In this document: positions 5,938 through 14,440 of the stretch, one piece after another | Position numbering within the stretch: position 1 is the stretch's first letter | How the letters are laid out: the number at the start of each line of letters is the position of its first letter | Assembly (NCBI GenBank): GCA_021796135.1 | Contig: JAJYOQ010000031.1 | Location: 1 to 17,145 of the forward strand | DNA: 17,145 nt | Reading direction: 5' to 3' | Source of the DNA: Bacteroidota bacterium | GTDB taxonomy: Bacteria > Bacteroidota > Ignavibacteria > Ignavibacteriales > Ignavibacteriaceae | Program-made: the position numbers and the translations under genes | The notes under the pieces: generated by a model | What the model was told of the DNA's origin: nothing | The model's database searches: none | Seen by the model: only the letters and a program-made list of their open reading frames with translations

Positions 5938-6111
5938 ATGTTACAATTAATATTAATATATGCGATTATCAGTTTTGTGTCAGACATGATTCTTTTAACA
6001 ATGATGAAGAATGCACCGGAAGGCTGGGAAGACGAAAGCGGGTTCCATTTAGGAAAAGAACCGGACACTGATGTAGAAAATATAATGGTACATACAATTA
6101 AAGCTGGATAG
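5938..6111 (+). CDS. 57-residue single-helix membrane protein
   Basis: I chose the ATG at 5938, not the in-frame ATG at 5908, because AAGGAG at 5926-5931 lies 6 bases upstream and the protein then begins directly with a membrane helix (MLQLILIYAIISFVSDMILL, residues 1-20). The soluble part contains NAPEGWEDESGFHLGKEPDTD, an acidic segment with Trp and His. It lies between two radical SAM genes, 3 bases before the next start, so it is surely co-translated with them. I do not recognise the family. It may anchor or assist the neighbouring enzymes at the membrane (inference). Confidence 0.65.
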   Translation: MLQLILIYAIISFVSDMILLTMMKNAPEGWEDESGFHLGKEPDTDVENIMVHTIKAG

Positions 6112-6114
6112 AAT

Positions 6115-7575
6115 ATGAATGTCTTATTAATAAATCCCGGTGCATCAAATATCTACAGCAAAGTAGAAGCGAATCTTCCTCCTTTGGGCATTGCTTATCT
6201 TGCATCGGTTGCAAGAAAAGGCGGGCACAATGTACATATTGTTGATGCAAATGTAGAGAAAAAGGCTCTGGGAAAAACGGACCTTAATTATTTTGAAATA
6301 GTCGGCATTACTTCCGATACGCCCCGATATCATGAAGCCCTTAGAATTGCAAAAGAAATAAAAAAAGCCGGTAAGTTTATTGTAATGGGCGGTTATCATG
6401 TAACTTTTTTAGATGAAGAAGTTCTATCTTCGGGGTATGTTGATGTTGTTATCAGAGGCGAAGGTGAAGAAATATTTTTGAATCTATTGAACGCTTTGGA
6501 AAATAACACAGGGCTAAAAAATATTCTTGGTATCTCTTACTTAGAAGGAGAAAAATTTATTAGAAATGATGATGCCTTACCGCCCAAAAATTTAGATGAG
6601 CTTCCGTTTCCTGCGAGAGATTTATTACCGATTAACAAATATAAAACTACTTTGAATGGCATTCAGTCTGCAAATCTAATTACAAGCCGGGGTTGTCCTT
6701 ACAACTGTTATTTTTGTGCTTCATCTAAATTTGGCGGTATAAAATGGCGTGCAAGAAGTGCTAAAAATATTGTGGACGAAATGGAGATGCTGTATAACGA
6801 TTATGGCTACAGAGCCTTTGAGTTTCTCGATGATAATTTTACTCTGAGTAAGAAAAGAATTTTTGCGTTTGCCGATGAATTAGAAAAACGAAAAATGACC
6901 GACATAATTTGGTGGTGTTTTTCGCGCGTAGATACAATTGCTAAAAATGAGCCTATGGTTAAAAGAATGGCAGAAGTTGGCGCTTACAGAGTTTTCCTTG
7001 GATTAGAAAGCGTCAATGAAAATGTCTTGGACAGCTACGGCAAAAATATAGATAATGACGAGCAGTTAAGAGCAATAAATTTATTAAGGAAATACGGAAT
7101 AGGAATACACGGCAGCTTTATTGTGGGTGATATAAACGAGACAAAGGAAATGATAATGGAAACGGTAAACTGGGCAAAAAAAATGAATCCCGAGCTTGCC
7201 CAGTTCTCATTGCTTACTCCTTTCCCGGGCACACAGCTTTACGATGATATAAAGAAAGAGAACAAATTTTTACATAATGATTGGCGGCTGTTTGACGCAC
7301 TGCATCCGACTATTAAGCTTAATAATTTATCGCCGGTTGAAGCACAAAAACTTATTATTGATAGTTATAAGAAATTTTATATCAGTTTTTCAAGATTCTT
7401 TAATAGACCTAAACCATATTATAGAGAGGGAATGCCTAAAGGAAAATTCAAATTGTTTGATGCTGTTTTTGCACCAATCATATTATTTGTTCAGTTCCGA
7501 AAAGAGATGTACAGAAATTCAAAAGTGATACACGATGTTGATAAATTGAGCCCATCATCCATAAAATTAAAATGA
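6115..7575 (+). CDS. B12-binding-domain radical SAM protein (copy 1)
   Basis: 486 residues. Residues 1-135 form a Rossmann-like cobalamin-binding domain (MNVLLINPG, PPLGIAYLASVARKGGHNV, then IVMGGYHVTF and VIRGEGEE). Residues 185-400 form the radical SAM barrel with C194-PYN-C198-YF-C201. The region around FLGLESVNENVLDSYGK, GSFIVGD and SLLTPFPGTQLYDD is typical of the HpnP/BchE/GrsA group, several of whose members alter lipid or porphyrin skeletons. A classic DxHxxG motif is not evident, as in many members of this class. The C-terminal 90 residues are basic and partly hydrophobic (YYREGMPKGKFKLFDAVFAP) and could touch the membrane. The substrate is unknown. Confidence 0.88.
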   Translation: MNVLLINPGASNIYSKVEANLPPLGIAYLASVARKGGHNVHIVDANVEKKALGKTDLNYFEIVGITSDTPRYHEALRIAKEIKKAGKFIVMGGYHVTFLDEEVLSSGYVDVVIRGEGEEIFLNLLNALENNTGLKNILGISYLEGEKFIRNDDALPPKNLDELPFPARDLLPINKYKTTLNGIQSANLITSRGCPYNCYFCASSKFGGIKWRARSAKNIVDEMEMLYNDYGYRAFEFLDDNFTLSKKRIFAFADELEKRKMTDIIWWCFSRVDTIAKNEPMVKRMAEVGAYRVFLGLESVNENVLDSYGKNIDNDEQLRAINLLRKYGIGIHGSFIVGDINETKEMIMETVNWAKKMNPELAQFSLLTPFPGTQLYDDIKKENKFLHNDWRLFDALHPTIKLNNLSPVEAQKLIIDSYKKFYISFSRFFNRPKPYYREGMPKGKFKLFDAVFAPIILFVQFRKEMYRNSKVIHDVDKLSPSSIKLK

Positions 7576-7597
7576 TAGGAAAATTGTTAATAGAATT

Positions 7598-8953
7598 ATG
7601 AAATTACTAAGTTTAGGCGATAATAAGAAAGTTATCTTGCAATTGGCTCTGCCGGTAATCGCTGGCTTATCCGTTCAGACGGTACTTTCTTTGGTAGACA
7701 CGGCAATAATAGGAAGGCTGCCCGATGCAAAGTTTGCGCTTGCTGCTCTTGGTATCGCCTTTTATGCCACCTGGGCAGTAATAAGTTTTTTCTCCAGCTT
7801 ATCTAACGGCACTCAAGTATTAGTCTCAAGGAATTTCGGAAGCAAAAATTATGAGGAATGCGGAAGCGTATTAAATTCTTCTATTATAATGGGTATCGTT
7901 CTTGGAGTAATCGTTTCAGTATTAGTAATTTTCTTTTCCTCAAATATTGCAAATCTATTTGCTGCCGATAAAAAAGTGGGAATCTATGCAGGCAGTTATT
8001 TGTTTTATAGATTTACGGGTCTGCCATTTTTTTTGGCTTCTGTTTCCTACCGGGGGTTTTACTTTGGAATCGGCAAAACTAAAATTTTTATGATTGCCGG
8101 AGTTTTTGCAAACTTATCAAATATCTTTCTTGATTATACCCTCGTTTATGGCGCATTTGGTTTCAAAGGAATGGGATTAGCCGGCGCAGGATTGGGTTCG
8201 GCTATTGCAACCGGACTTGAGACTTCTGTTTACGTTGTTGTAAGCATGATGAAAAGTTATAGGACCAAATATGGATTGTTCAAAAATCTTCGCTTTCATT
8301 TTAATATTGCAAAAGTTATACTAAAACTTTCCTTACCGATTTCATTTCAAAGTATTTTTACTTTAACGGGACTTTTATTATTCATTTCTATTATTGGTTT
8401 AATGGGAGCAATACAACAGGCTGCCAGCCAGGTTGTTTTATCGGCGATGTTTTTGTCTTTTATGCCTTCAATGGGTTTTGGGGTAGCAGCACAAACTTTA
8501 GTCGGAAATCAGTTAGGTGAGAATAATATTAAAGCCGCAAAAAAGTGGGGCTTTGAAACCAGCAAAATTTCTACAACTTACACTTTATTACTCGGGCTTA
8601 TTTTCGTTTTATTTTCCGGATTTGTAGTTCCAATTTTAACAACAGATTCCAGCATAATCAATATAGCTATCCCTATTTTACGAATTGCCGGATTCGCACA
8701 AATATTCTTTGGAATAGGTTTCGTACTTGCAAACGGGTTACTTGCCGCTGGTGAGTCGTTTTTTGTTATGCTCACTGATGTCACGATAAACTGGTTTGTG
8801 TTCGTGCCTTTGGCATATCTGCTTGGCGTGGTATTCAAATTTGGTTTGATTGGTGTATGGACGGCTATGCCGTTTTACACGAGTCTATATGCTCTGATTA
8901 TTTTCCTAAGGTTTAACTCCAAAGTTGCAATGAAAAAAGTAATTCAATATTAA
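7598..8953 (+). CDS. MATE-family efflux transporter
   Basis: 451 residues, the usual MATE length, with about 12 hydrophobic helices in two homologous halves. Recognisable blocks are LALPVIAGLSVQTVLSLVDT near the N-terminus, the loop GTQVLVSRNFGSKNYEECG, and the matching second-half block AAQTLVGNQLGENNIKAAKK. MATE proteins export organic cations, drugs or metabolites using Na+ or H+ gradients; some relatives (MurJ, MOP superfamily) flip lipid-linked molecules. The start has only a weak AGGAAA site, 22 bases after the B12 radical SAM stop, so it is in the same unit. Placed between two radical SAM enzymes, it probably moves their product or an intermediate across the inner membrane (inference). 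Confidence 0.92.
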   Translation: MKLLSLGDNKKVILQLALPVIAGLSVQTVLSLVDTAIIGRLPDAKFALAALGIAFYATWAVISFFSSLSNGTQVLVSRNFGSKNYEECGSVLNSSIIMGIVLGVIVSVLVIFFSSNIANLFAADKKVGIYAGSYLFYRFTGLPFFLASVSYRGFYFGIGKTKIFMIAGVFANLSNIFLDYTLVYGAFGFKGMGLAGAGLGSAIATGLETSVYVVVSMMKSYRTKYGLFKNLRFHFNIAKVILKLSLPISFQSIFTLTGLLLFISIIGLMGAIQQAASQVVLSAMFLSFMPSMGFGVAAQTLVGNQLGENNIKAAKKWGFETSKISTTYTLLLGLIFVLFSGFVVPILTTDSSIINIAIPILRIAGFAQIFFGIGFVLANGLLAAGESFFVMLTDVTINWFVFVPLAYLLGVVFKFGLIGVWTAMPFYTSLYALIIFLRFNSKVAMKKVIQY

Positions 8954-8982
8954 AATCAATCTTCAATATTAAAGGAACAATA

Positions 8983-9752
8983 ATGAAAACCCGAAAATCA
9001 AAATTTGTTGTCTTGTTATCTATGTTAATAATTTTTAGTATTGCCCAAACTAAGTTGTATTCGCAACCGGTTACAATAGGAGTTAAAGGCGGAATAAGCA
9101 TTCCCGAATTAAAAGGCGGCGGCACTCCTCAAAGCACCGGCTATTCTTCAAGGTTAGCACCCAACTATGTGCATATATTAATTATGAACTCAATACAAGT
9201 TGGTCTTTCCAAGCGGAAGTATTATTTTCCGGTCAGGGCGGCAAGAAAAACGGTATGCAGGCGATTGATAATGTTCCAAATTTACCGGTTCCCCCCAATA
9301 CTACCTTATATGCAAACTTTGATAATGAAACTATAATCAACTATCTGGAAATTCCATTATTAGCCAGCTACACAATTAACGGCGGCAATTCTGATTTTTC
9401 GGAATACGTTGATGCAGGTCCCTACCTTGGAATTTTACTAAATGCGAAAACACAAACAAGCGGAAACAGTAGTATGTATCTTGACCAAGCGGGGACGATG
9501 CCGTTAACAATTAGCGGATACCCAATACCACCTCAGAGTTTTAATGCTGAAACGGACATTACTTCAAGTATAAAGACATTGAACGTTGGCATAACCGGCG
9601 GAATAGGGATAAAATTAAATATTGATTCCAGTCAGTTGGACCTTGATTTACGTGGAGTATATGGTTTTATACCAATACAGTCGGATAATTCAAACGGTTC
9701 AAATAATACCGGAGCTTTGTACCTTACTATTGGATACGGTTTTAGGATTTAA
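8983..9752 (+). pseudogene. PorT-like outer-membrane beta-barrel, frameshifted
   Basis: The gene starts at 8983 after an AAAGGA site and encodes a signal peptide (MKTRKSKFVVLLSMLIIFSI..., cleavage likely after LYSQ), then VTIGVKGGISIPELKGGG. The frame is lost near 9169. The sequence reads aactatgtgcat, whereas one extra G (aactatggtgcat) would give NYGAYINYELNTSWSFQAEV and continue into the frame that ends at 9752 with a barrel-type C-terminus (GALYLTIGYGFRI, terminal aromatic then basic). Restored length is 256 residues, typical for PorT/OmpW-like barrels. The protein would sit in the outer membrane and may be the exit point of the cluster's product. Downstream codons look unbiased and intact, so the change is recent or an assembly error. 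Confidence 0.75.
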
Positions 9753-9799
9753 ACTAATGTGTATAATAAACTTTACAAAATAATTCTCAAGGTGCAGTA

Positions 9800-11188
9800 A
9801 TGAATGTGTTGTTGGTTTCTCCTTATAGAGGCGCTATTTTCGAATACTCAGGTGTTAGAATCCAGCCGCTTGGTGTTTCTTATATTGGTTCTGCATTGCA
9901 ACAAGCCGGACATAATGTTCAAATAGAACTGTTGGAAAATTCCGATTCACTTCCTGATTTTACAGGCGCAGATGTGGTAGGAATTTCTTGCAACACCGTC
10001 CAGTTTAAGTCCGGGATAAGAGTTGCAAAAGCAGCCAAAGAAGAAGGCAAAATTGTTATAATGGGCGGACCGCATCCGACAAGCAGTCCCGAAGAAACTT
10101 TGCGCAGCGGATTCGTAGATTATGCCGTTCGTGCAGAAGGAGAAGTAACGGCAGTTGAATTATTAGCCGGGATTAAATCCGGGAAAAACTTTAATCCGGG
10201 AAAAGTATTGGGCGTCTCTTACATTGATAAAGAAACCGGATCAATAGTCAATAACCCCGATCGACCATTTATTCAAAACCTTAATAATATACCTTTCCCG
10301 ATTAGGGATGCAAATTGGAGATATGGCAAATCAAGCAAAGCCGTTTCAACTGGGGTAATTGAGTATCCTTTAATCACTACACGCGGCTGCCCTTACGGGT
10401 GTAATTTTTGTGATGTACATTTATTAGCCGGCAGACGATTCCGCGCACGCTCGATAGAAAATACGGTAAATGAGATTGAAGAAATTATCACAAAGTACGG
10501 CGCAGAGCGCATTTTGATTGTTGATGACATAATCAATTTTAACAACGATAGGTTGATGGAGTTGTTTGAGACATTAATAAAAAGAAATTTACCTGTTGTT
10601 CGTTGGGTTATGGGAAGATCGGATCATCTCATTAAAAAGCCGGAGACAGCCGAATTAATGTCTAAAGCAGGAGTGCGTCAAATGTTTATCGGCATTGAAA
10701 GTCCTAACGAACGGATTCTTAAAGCATATAAAAAAGGCGGTAAAATTTCTTTAGACTATTCCATAAAAGCCGTTGAACTTTTAAAGCAAAACGATATTGA
10801 AACTTGGGGTGCGTTTTTATTAGGCGAGCCTTCGGAAACAGAAGAGGATATTAAAAGAACGATTGAATTTGCTAAATATATAAACCCGGGTATAGCTCAA
10901 TTCTCAATATTGACCCCGTATCCCGGCACCGGTCTATGGCAGGACGTGGAATCAAAAATCATTACTAAAGATTGGGATAAGTACGATGCAATGCACTCGG
11001 TTTTTAATACCGATAACATCGTGCCTAAAGATTTAGAGAAGATGTTAATGAAGGCTTATATGAATTTTTATAGACAGCCCAAAAGAATATTAAAAGAACT
11101 ATTTGACAGCGAACATTACGGAAGACCAAACTTAAAAAGGATTTTTGAAATCTTGAAAGCGCTAAAAATTGTTTTTAGTCATGCTTAA
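9800..11188 (+). CDS. B12-binding-domain radical SAM protein (copy 2)
   Basis: 462 residues with the same architecture as the enzyme at 6115-7575: a cobalamin-binding Rossmann domain at 1-135 (MNVLLVSPYRG, PLGVSYIGSALQQAGHNV, VIMGGPHPTSSPEE, RAEGE) and a radical SAM barrel with C197-PYG-C201-NF-C204. Shared blocks such as FIGIESPNERILKAYKKGGK, GAFLLGEPSETEEDI and SILTPYPGTGLWQDVE again point to the HpnP/GrsA-like group. The two copies diverge strongly outside the motifs, so they likely act on different positions or steps. An AAGGTG ribosome site precedes the start, and the mlaE-like gene follows after 6 bases. Confidence 0.88.
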   Translation: MNVLLVSPYRGAIFEYSGVRIQPLGVSYIGSALQQAGHNVQIELLENSDSLPDFTGADVVGISCNTVQFKSGIRVAKAAKEEGKIVIMGGPHPTSSPEETLRSGFVDYAVRAEGEVTAVELLAGIKSGKNFNPGKVLGVSYIDKETGSIVNNPDRPFIQNLNNIPFPIRDANWRYGKSSKAVSTGVIEYPLITTRGCPYGCNFCDVHLLAGRRFRARSIENTVNEIEEIITKYGAERILIVDDIINFNNDRLMELFETLIKRNLPVVRWVMGRSDHLIKKPETAELMSKAGVRQMFIGIESPNERILKAYKKGGKISLDYSIKAVELLKQNDIETWGAFLLGEPSETEEDIKRTIEFAKYINPGIAQFSILTPYPGTGLWQDVESKIITKDWDKYDAMHSVFNTDNIVPKDLEKMLMKAYMNFYRQPKRILKELFDSEHYGRPNLKRIFEILKALKIVFSHA

Positions 11189-11194
11189 AGTGAA

Positions 11195-11971
11195 ATGAAA
11201 AAATTTATTGAAAACATAGGCTTTAATTCGATATTGATATTCACAAACATAGGGATATTTTCAATATTGACTTATAATGCTTTCAGAGCGATTCTCAAAG
11301 CTCCCGGTTATATTCCGCAAATTGTGGAGCAATTTATTTATATCGGAAGAAAATCATTGGTGCTGGTGCTTGTTATTTCTGTTTTTGTTGGATTAGCAAT
11401 CGGTGTTGAAGTTGGTTTCCAGATGACCGGATTTACTCCACACTGGATGGCTGGTGGATTAATATTAAGAACAATATTAATTGACATCGGACCTCTTACG
11501 CTTGGTCTAGCTTTATCGGGAAGAATTTCAGCGGGTATTGCCTCTGAGTTGGGTACTATGAAAGTTACAGAGCAAATTGATGCGCTCAGAAGTTTTGCAA
11601 TCGATCCGGTAGAATATTTAATTTCGCCGCGTTTAATTGCGGCAATGTTTGCAGTACCTACATTATTACTATTTTCAAATTTTACATCGATCTTTTTTGG
11701 CTATTATTCCTGCCACATGATTATAAGTCTTTCATGGAATGCATTCGTAAAAGGGCTTCGTTTCTCCTTCGATTTTAAGGATATAATTATTAGCCTTATT
11801 AAAGCATTCACATTTGGAATCGCCATCGTTCTCTCCGGTGCATATTATGGATTAAATTCTCAGCGCGGCGCAAAAGGAGTAGGTAAAGCTACCACTCAAG
11901 CGGTGGTTTTGGCTTCAATCATGGTTTTTATTTTAAGTTATGTAGTTTCTTTAATAATGTTTTATATATGA
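11195..11971 (+). CDS. mlaE: MlaE-family lipid ABC transporter permease
   Basis: 258 residues with about five or six membrane helices. The family signature ELGTMKVTEQIDALRSFAIDP begins at residue 118 (here 118-138), followed by YLISPRLIAA. MlaE forms the inner-membrane core of MCE transporters, which shuttle phospholipids or other lipids between inner and outer membrane. The stop overlaps the start of the ATPase gene by 4 bases (ATGA, 11968-11971), implying translational coupling. The gene name follows the family; whether the cargo is phospholipid or the product of the radical SAM enzymes is open. Confidence 0.93.
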   Translation: MKKFIENIGFNSILIFTNIGIFSILTYNAFRAILKAPGYIPQIVEQFIYIGRKSLVLVLVISVFVGLAIGVEVGFQMTGFTPHWMAGGLILRTILIDIGPLTLGLALSGRISAGIASELGTMKVTEQIDALRSFAIDPVEYLISPRLIAAMFAVPTLLLFSNFTSIFFGYYSCHMIISLSWNAFVKGLRFSFDFKDIIISLIKAFTFGIAIVLSGAYYGLNSQRGAKGVGKATTQAVVLASIMVFILSYVVSLIMFYI

Positions 11972-12699
11972 TAGAAATTCACAAACTATATAAATCATTC
12001 GACAAACTTGACGTTTTAAAAGGCGTGGAGTTAAATATTCTTGACGGCGAAATATTATCTGTTATCGGGAAAAGCGGCGTTGGAAAATCTGTGCTTATTA
12101 AATCAATTATTAATTTAATTGAACCGGATGAAGGAAGAATTATAATTGACGGCATTGATGTTACCGGTTTTTCCGAAAGGGATTTTAATAAAAAAATTCG
12201 TCCTAAGTTTAGTTACGTATTCCAAAACGGTGCGCTTTGGGATTCGCTTACCGTCGGGGGCAACATCGATCTTGCTTTACAAATTGAAAGGCGCTTAGAT
12301 AAAAAAGAAAGAAATCATAGAATTGCTGAGAGTCTGGGCATGGTTGAACTTGGAGAAATTAAAGATATTTACCCGGACGAATTAAGCGGCGGTATGCTTA
12401 AAAGAGCGGCTATTGCAAGAGCCATTGCCACGCAGCCTAAATATTTGCTTTACGATGAGCCGACTACCGGGCTTGACCCGGTGTTAGCAAATGTAATAAA
12501 CAACTTAATAAAAAAATTAAATGATGAACTTGGAATCACGGCGATTATAATTACTCACGATATAAAAGGAGCTCAAAATATATCGGATCGTATAGCCATG
12601 TTGTTTGAAGGAAAAATAATTTTAACTTGTCCTGCGGATGAATTAATGAATCAAGACAACGAAATTTTTAACAATTTTATTAGCGGGAAGGTAGTTTAG
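11968..12699 (+). CDS. mlaF: MlaF-family ABC transporter ATPase
   Basis: 243 residues with all ATPase motifs: Walker A GKSGVGKS (34-41), Q-loop Q86 in VFQNGALWDSLTV, ABC signature LSGGM (139-143), Walker B LLYDEP (160-165) and switch His197. The QNGALWDSLTV block and the LSGGMLKRAAIARAI signature (Met after SGG) are characteristic of the MlaF/MCE branch, as opposed to general exporters. It powers the MlaE permease in the inner membrane. Confidence 0.93.
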   Translation: MIEIHKLYKSFDKLDVLKGVELNILDGEILSVIGKSGVGKSVLIKSIINLIEPDEGRIIIDGIDVTGFSERDFNKKIRPKFSYVFQNGALWDSLTVGGNIDLALQIERRLDKKERNHRIAESLGMVELGEIKDIYPDELSGGMLKRAAIARAIATQPKYLLYDEPTTGLDPVLANVINNLIKKLNDELGITAIIITHDIKGAQNISDRIAMLFEGKIILTCPADELMNQDNEIFNNFISGKVV

Positions 12700-12700
12700 A

Positions 12701-13564
12701 ATGAACACTAGACAAAATGAATTTATAATTGGACTATCCATTTCAATTGCCATAATTATTTTAATTTCTACTACAATGTGGCTTGGCAAGTCTAACTTTT
12801 TTTCAAAAGGAATGCAGCTTAATTTGATTGTAGAAAATGCAGAAGGCATTCAAAATGGAGACGAGATATTTTTTCGCGGTGTAAAAATCGGGAATGTACT
12901 CGAAAATTCGATTATTAAAGACGGAGTTTTATTAAAGTTGAAAATCGATGAGCTCGATAAAATTCCGCGCGATTCAAAATTTGAGATAAGCGACTTCAGT
13001 CTAATAAGCGGTAAAGCAATTCAAATTACTCCCGGCATTTTAAATCAATACTTCCAACCCGGGGATACAGTAAAGGGCACTGCGGCATATGGTGTAAATC
13101 AAGCTATAGCGGTAATAAAGGATTTAAGTCCTAAGATTGATAAAGTCTTGTCAAATTTAGATGCTCTTACCGGAAAAGATGTTAAAGAAAAAGTAGAACT
13201 TACGCTTAATAATCTGAATACCACAATATTACAATTAAAAAATCAAGTTGATGGAAACCTGAAAAACATCTTGACAAATGTTAATGAGATTACCTCTAAC
13301 AACAAAGGAAATATTGATTCGCTGATAATATCGCTAAATAGTAATTCTAATGATCTTACTAAATTTTTGGATAAATCTTCAAGCGCAGTAGAGCAAATAA
13401 ATATGCTGCTTACAAGCTTGAATGAAGGTAAAGGAAGCCTTGGCGGAATAGTAAAAAATGATTCGTTATATAAGAATTTGAATCATTCAATTACGTCTAT
13501 AGATTCTCTTGTCTCTGATATAAAGCAAAATCCAAAAAGATATATTAACGTAAGTGTATTCTGA
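12701..13564 (+). CDS. mlaD: MlaD-family MCE-domain lipid-binding protein
   Basis: 287 residues: one N-terminal membrane anchor (about 8-27), an MCE domain (about 38-115, with DEIFFRGVKIGNVLENS) and a long helical tail (125-287) rich in Asn, Ser and Leu, ending in a family-typical VKNDSLYKNLNHSI block. MCE proteins form hexameric rings in the periplasm with a hydrophobic pore. The tail suggests a needle- or tube-like extension, not the short E. coli MlaD type. The start lies one base after the MlaF stop. No MlaA, MlaB or MlaC partner is present in the window. Confidence 0.9.
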   Translation: MNTRQNEFIIGLSISIAIIILISTTMWLGKSNFFSKGMQLNLIVENAEGIQNGDEIFFRGVKIGNVLENSIIKDGVLLKLKIDELDKIPRDSKFEISDFSLISGKAIQITPGILNQYFQPGDTVKGTAAYGVNQAIAVIKDLSPKIDKVLSNLDALTGKDVKEKVELTLNNLNTTILQLKNQVDGNLKNILTNVNEITSNNKGNIDSLIISLNSNSNDLTKFLDKSSSAVEQINMLLTSLNEGKGSLGGIVKNDSLYKNLNHSITSIDSLVSDIKQNPKRYINVSVF

Positions 13565-13603
13565 AGTAAATAATTTTAATTAACAAAATATTTAAGATGG
13601 AAG

Positions 13604-14068
13604 ATGAAAGTAAAAGAATTAATGGACAGAAATATTATTACAGTTAATATAAATACGCCCTTAAAGGAAATTGCAGAAAAACTATTAACTGAAAATACCG
13701 GGTGTGTCATCGTTACCAACAACAACAATGATATTGCCGGCATTATTACGTCTTCTGATTTATTTCGCTTTGTATTTCCCGATTATAATGAAATACGTGA
13801 ACACGGAGAATATCTTTTTGATTCGCTTTCGATAAGACAACGGTTATATGAATGGGAAGACATACCGGCAAATAGTTTTATGACAAAGTTCCCTGAATTA
13901 ATAAACAAAGAATCTCCGGTTATTGAAGCTGCTGCTGTAATGAAAGCCTTTAAGATTAAGCAGCTTCCTGTAACTGAAAATGGGAAAATTGTCGGCTTAA
14001 TTACGAGTAAAAATATTCTGAAAAGTTTTGTCTTATATGACATAAATAAAATATCAATAACAAACTAA
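13604..14068 (+). CDS. CBS-pair (Bateman module) protein
   Basis: 154 residues made of two CBS domains and nothing else: CBS1 at about 1-56 (VKELMDRNIITVN, then GIITSSDLFRFV) and CBS2 at about 92-145 (FMTKFPELINKESPVIEAA, then LPVTENGKIVGLITSKNIL). A longer linker (57-91, acidic and aromatic) separates them. Such pairs bind adenine nucleotides such as AMP, ATP or SAM and act as energy sensors. It lies 39 bases after mlaD and 17 bases before the CBM48 gene, so it belongs to this unit. CBS and CBM48 are the gamma and beta elements of AMPK. The ligand and target are unknown. Confidence 0.9.
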   Translation: MKVKELMDRNIITVNINTPLKEIAEKLLTENTGCVIVTNNNNDIAGIITSSDLFRFVFPDYNEIREHGEYLFDSLSIRQRLYEWEDIPANSFMTKFPELINKESPVIEAAAVMKAFKIKQLPVTENGKIVGLITSKNILKSFVLYDINKISITN

Positions 14069-14085
14069 CTCTTAGGAGGTTTATC

Positions 14086-14397
14086 ATGGCTATAAATAAA
14101 AATTATATTGACAACGGAAAAAGCTGCAAAGTAACTTTCACTCTGCCCGGTTATTTTGAGGAAAGTTTTGAAAGCGCAAGCGTTGTCGGTGAATTTAATA
14201 ATTGGGATGCTAATTTAACTAAGCTGGAGAAAAATTCTAAAACGGGATTGTATTCCGTCCAGGTAGAATTGGAAGCAGGCAAAGAATATATTTTTAGATA
14301 TATAGTTGATGGGAAAACCTGGTTAAATGATTCCGAAGCGGATAAGTTTGAGCCCACGCCCTTCGGTGATTCTGAAAATAGCGTTTTGATTTTATAA
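14086..14397 (+). CDS. Stand-alone CBM48 / AMPK-beta-type glycogen-binding protein (copy 2)
   Basis: 103 residues, one CBM48 domain: VTFTLPG, VVGEFNNWDANLTKLEK with Trp40, YIFRYIVDGKTWLNDSEADKF with Trp79, and TPFGDSENSV. Length and the two glucan-binding tryptophans coincide with copy 1 at 3763, so the two are paralogues at opposite ends of the cluster. AGGAGG (14074-14079) sits 6 bases before the start, much stronger than for copy 1, so this copy is probably made in larger amounts. There is no catalytic domain. It is likely a cytoplasmic glucan-binding adaptor. Confidence 0.87.
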   Translation: MAINKNYIDNGKSCKVTFTLPGYFEESFESASVVGEFNNWDANLTKLEKNSKTGLYSVQVELEAGKEYIFRYIVDGKTWLNDSEADKFEPTPFGDSENSVLIL

Positions 14398-14440
14398 TAA
14401 TCAAGTTTAGAGTTTCTATTAATCATAATTTCGTTTCTTC

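Noticed and set aside
5859..6071. 70-residue + strand frame overlapping the small membrane protein
   Set aside because: No ribosome site, charged scrambled composition, and it overlaps a frame with AAGGAG, a clear membrane helix and tight spacing to the next gene.
7277..7528. 83-residue + strand frame inside the first B12 radical SAM gene
   Set aside because: Shifted reading of the C-terminal part of a complete, family-length protein.
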